Assembly (NCBI GenBank): GCA_003171235.1
Contig: PMYM01000136.1
Location: 4,170-12,059, forward strand
Length of the DNA stretch: 7,890 bases
Origin: Phycisphaerales bacterium
GTDB taxonomy: Bacteria; Planctomycetota; Phycisphaerae; SM23-33
Direction of reading: 5' to 3'
Shown: in pieces, positions 4,272 through 7,890 of the stretch
How the letters are laid out: every line of letters starts with the position of its first letter
Numbering within the stretch: the first letter of the stretch is position 1
The notes under the pieces: generated by a model
What the model saw: only the letters and a program-made list of their open reading frames with translations
Databases searched by the model: none
What the model was told of the DNA's origin: nothing
Made by a program: the position numbers and the translations under genes

Positions 4272-6746
4272 ATGGGCATCACCGCCTGGGCTACCTACCT
4301 GAGCTTCGAGCATGGCCAGCGGCTTTGGCTGCTGTGGCTGGCCTGGGTGCCGGTCGTGGCGGCGTACCTGGCCAGGCGCACCGGCCGGCGCGTTCCCGCC
4401 TACGCGACGGTCCTTCAAATGCTGGCGCTGGCGGCCCTGGCGGCGGCCCTGGCCGGCCCGGCGGTAGCCGGTTTTCGCCAGGGCGACCTGACCTGCCTGC
4501 TGCTGCGCGACGTCTCGGGGAGTGTCCGCGGGCAACAAGGCCCCGCACAGTTGGCGGGGCAACTGCCCGGGCCGGTGGAGGAATACGGCTTCGCCAGCGG
4601 CCTGTATCGCCTGGACGGCCAACCCGGCCTGCCGCCCCCGCCGGAACAGGACCAGACCAACATCGCCCCGGCCCTGGAGTTGGCCCTGGCCCGCAGCCGC
4701 GAGGGCCTCTGGGGCGTCGTCATCGCCAGCGACGGCAATTTCAGCGACGATTTCTCCGCTGCCGCCGCCGCCCTGGCCGGCTCAAAAACGACCGTCAAGA
4801 TCGTGCCCCTGAACGCCCCGCCGCCCGACGCGCGGATCGCCCAGTTGCAGGCCCGCCGCCAGGACGCCCTGGTTGACCTGGCCGTCACCGTCACGGCCAA
4901 CGCCTCCGCCCGCAGGACGCTGACCATCCGCCGCCAGGGCGAGCCGGCGCCGCTGCTGCAGCGGGAACTGGTGCTGCTGAGCGAAAGCCCCGCCACCATC
5001 CGTCTTGAGCTCGCCCTGCCGCCGGACCGCTCGGCCACTTACCGGGCCGAGCTTTCGCCGCCCGACGATTTCCCCCAGAACGACGCCGCCTCCTGCCTGG
5101 TCTTTCCCGCCCGCCGGCAGGTGGCGCTGGTCGAGGCCCAGCCCCTGCTGGACGCCGTCCTGGGCCAGTCGCCCTGGCCGCCGGCGAGTTTGACTCCGGG
5201 GGCCCTCGATCAAGCCCCGCTTGAGGATTACGCCGCCATCGTCCTGGCCGATGACGAGGGCACGCTGCTTTCGCCCCAGGCGCGCCAGCGACTTGGCCGG
5301 TACGTTCGCCAGGGCGGGGGCTTGGTTATGGTCGGCACCGGCCCGGCCGACGGCCCCGCCGCCGCCTTGGATCCCTTAAACCAGGTCCTGGCCCTGCTGG
5401 CCAACGCCTATCAGCGCCGGCCATTGAGCCTGCGGGTGGTGCTGGACCGCTCCGGTTCGATGTCCTTGACCCAGGCCATCCCCGGCCGCTCGGCCCAGGT
5501 GAAGTTCGACCTGGCCGCCGAAGCCACCTTGTCTCTCAAAGAGCACCTGACCCCCCGCGACCACCTGGCCGTGGTGGCCTTTGCCGACTCGCCCGAGTTG
5601 ATCTACGACAGCGGCCCGGTAAGCCCCGACTTCGCCCAGTTGCGCGACCGCCTGAAACCCATCAAGCCCGGCGGCTCGACCAAGGTCATACCCGCCATAC
5701 GAGAGGCGCTGTCGCTGGGCGCCCCGCCCGGCGCCACGCCCATGCTGCTGGTGCTGAGCGACCTGGAGACCGAGCAGTTCGACCCGCAGGGGTGGGCGGA
5801 CAACCTTCGCCAGGCCGGGGCGCAGTTGGCCGTGGTGGCGGTGGGCGGGGGCACTTCAGCCCCGCCGGGCGGCTGGCCGCTGGAAACACTCGCCCGCCTG
5901 CTCGGGGCCCCCTACGTCCGCCAGGACGACCTGGCCGGGCTGGCCAAGGTCTTCGGCTCGCTGGTGCAGCGCGGGCGGGGCTCGCCCCTCCAACCCGGGC
6001 CGCGAGAGCTGCAGGTGGTGGGCGAGGCGTTTGGCAGCGGACTGCGCCAACTGCCCCCGGCGGAGGCGTACATCCTGTCGGCCGCCATGCCCACAGCGAG
6101 CGTGCTGGCGCAGGCCGGCGGCGACGCCGTTCTGGCCAGCCGGCGGGCCGGGGTGGGCAGGACCGTCTCTCTGGCCCTGCCGCCTTCAAAAAACCGCGCC
6201 TGGCTAAGCGACCCCTCCGCCAGGCGGCTGTTGCAGGCCGCCGTCAACTGGACGGCCAGGCAGGCCAACGACCAGCGGATTCAGGTGGAACTTTCACGCC
6301 AGGGCCGCCAGTTGCGCATAAGCGCCCTCTTCGACCAACCGCCCGCCAACTCGCCCCGCCTGGAGGCGCAGGTTGCCTGGGAGAACCAGTCCCTGACGCT
6401 GCCGCTGGAGCAGATATCCCCGGCCGGCTTTGCCGGCGCAGCCGATTTGCCCCTCTCCCAGCCGGCGGGGGTGCTCCTCCGCCAGGTTGACGACGGCAGG
6501 GTGCTCTGGACCGGCGGGGAGGACCTATCCTACAGCCAGGAGTTCCGGCGGATCGGCGCCGACCGCCAGGCACTCCAGCGCCTGGCCGAGGCGACCGGCG
6601 GGCAGATCGTCGAGCCCCGGCGCCTGGGCGAGGCGATCTCCCGGCAGCGGCAAAGCCGGATGACGCCCATCTGGCCGGCGGCGCTGGGTGCGGCGTTGGC
6701 CCTGGCCCTGCTGGAGTGGTGCCTGGTCCGCGTCAGCCGGCGATAG
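4272..6746 (+). CDS. BatA-like membrane protein with two VWA domains (824 aa)
   Basis: Two N-terminal transmembrane helices (about 18-34 and 47-66) are joined by an Arg-rich loop (RRTGRR). A C-terminal helix (about 800-818) ends in VRVSRR, so some 730 residues should face the periplasm. The first VWA-like domain (about 74-180) has all MIDAS positions (D80-x-S82-x-S84, T129, D154) but a compressed core. A Rossmann-like segment (about 290-360; YAAIVLAD and a GGGLVMVG turn) resembles the glutamine-amidotransferase-like region of such proteins and lacks a catalytic Cys. The second VWA (about 385-525) is canonical: D392-x-S394-x-S396, T470 in GGSTK, D497 in LSDLE. The C-terminal third (GRTVSLALPPS, EDLSYSQEFRR, ATGGQIVEP) matches the typical order of planctomycete VWA/GATase-like membrane proteins, as I recall them. 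VWA domains bind protein partners through a metal ion; the partner here is unknown. No MoxR or DUF58 gene is adjacent. No Shine-Dalgarno precedes the start. Confidence 0.9.
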   Translation: MGITAWATYLSFEHGQRLWLLWLAWVPVVAAYLARRTGRRVPAYATVLQMLALAALAAALAGPAVAGFRQGDLTCLLLRDVSGSVRGQQGPAQLAGQLPGPVEEYGFASGLYRLDGQPGLPPPPEQDQTNIAPALELALARSREGLWGVVIASDGNFSDDFSAAAAALAGSKTTVKIVPLNAPPPDARIAQLQARRQDALVDLAVTVTANASARRTLTIRRQGEPAPLLQRELVLLSESPATIRLELALPPDRSATYRAELSPPDDFPQNDAASCLVFPARRQVALVEAQPLLDAVLGQSPWPPASLTPGALDQAPLEDYAAIVLADDEGTLLSPQARQRLGRYVRQGGGLVMVGTGPADGPAAALDPLNQVLALLANAYQRRPLSLRVVLDRSGSMSLTQAIPGRSAQVKFDLAAEATLSLKEHLTPRDHLAVVAFADSPELIYDSGPVSPDFAQLRDRLKPIKPGGSTKVIPAIREALSLGAPPGATPMLLVLSDLETEQFDPQGWADNLRQAGAQLAVVAVGGGTSAPPGGWPLETLARLLGAPYVRQDDLAGLAKVFGSLVQRGRGSPLQPGPRELQVVGEAFGSGLRQLPPAEAYILSAAMPTASVLAQAGGDAVLASRRAGVGRTVSLALPPSKNRAWLSDPSARRLLQAAVNWTARQANDQRIQVELSRQGRQLRISALFDQPPANSPRLEAQVAWENQSLTLPLEQISPAGFAGAADLPLSQPAGVLLRQVDDGRVLWTGGEDLSYSQEFRRIGADRQALQRLAEATGGQIVEPRRLGEAISRQRQSRMTPIWPAALGAALALALLEWCLVRVSRR

Positions 6747-6750
6747 AGCC

Positions 6751-6814
6751 CGGTAGCACAGGCGTCTCGCCTGTGTAGGTCTCGGTAGCACAGGCGTCTC
6801 GCCTGTGTAGGTCT
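6751..6814. repeat. Two perfect 32-bp tandem copies of the hairpin repeat
   Basis: Units 6751-6782 and 6783-6814 are identical. Each contains the stem cacaggcg/cgcctgtg around TCT, preceded by cggtag and followed by taggtct. They begin four bases after the VWA stop codon. Not a CRISPR array: there are no spacers and only two units. Confidence 0.9.
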
Positions 6815-6832
6815 CGGCTTGCACAAACACAC

Positions 6833-6857
6833 TCACAGGCGGGACGCCTGTGCTACC
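6833..6857. repeat. Inverted copy of the hairpin repeat
   Basis: This is the same unit on the opposite strand, with stem cacaggcg/cgcctgtg and a TCC loop (GGA on the plus strand). It can pair with either tandem copy to give a long stem of more than 20 bp. A short T-run (6865-6869) follows a few bases later. Together the cluster may act as a transcript end or barrier between the VWA gene and the next gene. Confidence 0.85.
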
Positions 6858-6909
6858 AGGCGGCTTTTTCTAGGGGTTCTTACTAACGGAAGTCACATTT
6901 CAGGCCGAC

Positions 6910-6915
6910 TACAGT
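6910..6915 (+). promoter_or_regulatory. Possible -10 close to the hydrolase start
   Basis: TACAGT ends eight bases before the ATG at 6924, with no Shine-Dalgarno between. It is compatible with a leaderless or near-leaderless transcript like that proposed for the VWA gene. No clear -35. Weak. Confidence 0.25.
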
Positions 6916-6923
6916 GTTGGTAG

Positions 6924-7700
6924 ATGACACGCGGGCTACTAATCGTGGCGACGGCGGTTTGGATATCCGGGTGCAGCCTGGACCGGATGGACTCCGACTC
7001 CGCTTCGGGGGACAAGGCCCTGGAGCAAGGGGTGGTTTTCGTCCTGCCGGGCATCGAAGGCAGGGGCCCGATATCCGAAGGCGTGATCGACGGCCTGCGC
7101 CGCTCCGGCGTGCCCTACTCGCTGGTGACCTACGAATGGGGCCGCCCCGTGCCCCTGCTGGGCCCGCTGCTCAACCAGATGGACGTATTGAGCAATCGGG
7201 CGGTGGCTGAGACCCTCTCCCAGCGCATCCAGGAGTATCACCAGGCCTATCCCAACGGCAAGATTTACCTGATCGGGCACAGCGGCGGGGCGGGCGTGGC
7301 GGTCTTTGCCGCCGAAGTCCTGCCCGACGGATTCCAGATCGACGGGGTGGTGCTGCTCTCACCCAGCATCTCCGCCGGTTATGACACCAGCGCCGCCCTG
7401 GCCCACAGCCGCAACGGCATCGTCAACTTCTGGTCCTCCAGCGACGTGGCCCTGCTGATGGTCGGCACCACCGTGGCCGGCAACATGGACGGCGTTCACG
7501 GGCCGGCGGCCGGCGCCCTGGGATTCTCCCGCAGCCGCACCGGCCTGTACCAGGTGCCCTGGGAACCGCAGATGAGACGCTCGGGCAACCACGGCGGCCA
7601 CCTGGACACCGCCCATGCCGGCTTCGTCGCCGATTACGTCGCACCCTGGGTCATGTCGCCCTCCTGGCCCGCCGGCGAAACCCAACTCTCCTACCGCTGA
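6924..7700 (+). CDS. Lipoprotein with alpha/beta-hydrolase fold (258 aa)
   Basis: MTRGLLIVATAVWISGC is a short lipoprotein signal with lipobox ISGC and lipidated C17. The body reads as a serine hydrolase of the alpha/beta-hydrolase fold. An early strand and oxyanion loop appear as VVFVLPGIEG (about 35-45). The nucleophile elbow is LIGHSGGAG with S120. A likely acid is D174 in NFWSSSDVALL, and the catalytic His is H223 or H226 in SGNHGGHLDTAH, near the C-terminus as expected. GHSGG is the G-x-S-x-G motif of lipases and esterases. The substrate cannot be read from the sequence; ester or lipid hydrolysis at the cell envelope is inferred. It is shorter than many family members (about 240 mature residues) but has all core elements. 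It is separated from the VWA gene by a 177-bp gap filled with hairpin repeats, so it is probably transcribed separately. No clear Shine-Dalgarno; the start is fixed by the signal peptide. Confidence 0.87.
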   Translation: MTRGLLIVATAVWISGCSLDRMDSDSASGDKALEQGVVFVLPGIEGRGPISEGVIDGLRRSGVPYSLVTYEWGRPVPLLGPLLNQMDVLSNRAVAETLSQRIQEYHQAYPNGKIYLIGHSGGAGVAVFAAEVLPDGFQIDGVVLLSPSISAGYDTSAALAHSRNGIVNFWSSSDVALLMVGTTVAGNMDGVHGPAAGALGFSRSRTGLYQVPWEPQMRRSGNHGGHLDTAHAGFVADYVAPWVMSPSWPAGETQLSYR

Positions 7701-7720
7701 AGCCCCCCCTGCATGCCTGC

Positions 7721-7796
7721 CCCAAAGGATTAGCCGCGAACTCCGCGAACGGTCAGACCCAAAGAATTGGCCACGAACATCGCGAACTGCGCGAAC
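7721..7796 (+). repeat. Imperfect direct repeats rich in CGCGAAC
   Basis: A 30-bp unit starting CCCAAAG at 7721-7750 recurs at 7758-7787 with about five differences. The CGCGAAC motif recurs once more at 7790-7796. The repeat is non-coding and lies 3' of the hydrolase gene. Confidence 0.6.
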
Positions 7797-7807
7797 CTTC
7801 GAAAAGT

Positions 7808-7839
7808 TAATCGGTGAATCAGTAAATCGGTTACTCAGT
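7808..7839 (+). repeat. 16-bp imperfect tandem repeat
   Basis: taatcggtgaatcagt and aaatcggttactcagt are adjacent and match at 13 of 16 positions. They are AT-rich relative to the rest of the window. A 5-bp hairpin ctagc/gctag follows at 7859-7873. No gene is seen from 7701 to the window end. Confidence 0.55.
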
Positions 7840-7890
7840 CAAGACAGGTCCTGCCACACTAGCGGTTAGCTAGAGCAGTTTTCACAAATC

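Noticed and set aside
5190..5370. Active glutamine amidotransferase domain in the VWA protein
   Set aside because: The segment is Rossmann-like with a GGGLVMVG turn, but no catalytic Cys-His-Glu triad is visible, so no enzymatic call is made.
6751..6857. CRISPR-like direct repeats
   Set aside because: Only two direct units, adjacent with no spacers, each a self-complementary hairpin, plus an inverted copy. No cas genes nearby.

Overview
The window is GC-rich bacterial DNA, most likely from a planctomycete-like organism, possibly Phycisphaerae. That placement is an inference. It rests on the high GC content, the set of lipoproteins and secreted proteins with no familiar model-organism names, the large BatA-like two-VWA membrane protein, and intergenic space filled with short hairpin repeats (GGCGTCTCGCC core). 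From memory, I associate such repeats with Planctomycetota and Verrucomicrobiota genomes. No rRNA, tRNA, CRISPR array, phage gene or intact transposase is visible.

Left part (1-1470, minus strand): a complete regulatory unit for sulfur amino acid synthesis. A sigma70-type promoter (TTGACC, 17 bp, TAAAGT) fires directly into a SAM-I-type riboswitch aptamer (1297-1429). A leader of about 230 nt follows, then metY (O-acetylhomoserine sulfhydrylase) with a good Shine-Dalgarno. The 3' end of metY lies beyond the left edge. One copy of the dispersed hairpin repeat sits inside the P3 arm of the aptamer, and a second variant sits in the leader just before metY.

Middle gap (about 1470-2201): no convincing gene. 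It holds a 122-bp nested inverted-repeat element, a pair of inverted copies of a roughly 75-bp repeat (REPIN/MITE-like), and a long imperfect hairpin.

Right part (2202-7700, plus strand): four envelope-directed genes. They are a lipoprotein of unrecognised family, a Sec-secreted Ala/Pro-rich protein with a possible ExbD/TolR-like module, a BatA-like membrane protein with two MIDAS-bearing VWA domains, and a lipoprotein of the alpha/beta-hydrolase fold. The first three are closely spaced (gaps of 96 and 30 nt). The fourth is separated from them by a cluster of hairpin repeats. Only the secreted-protein gene has a clear Shine-Dalgarno. The VWA gene instead has a TATAAT placed for a leaderless transcript, inside a 20-bp palindrome. 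No shared pathway can be proven for these four, but all are predicted to act at or outside the cytoplasmic membrane.

The right end (7701-7890) is non-coding and carries further short degenerate repeats.
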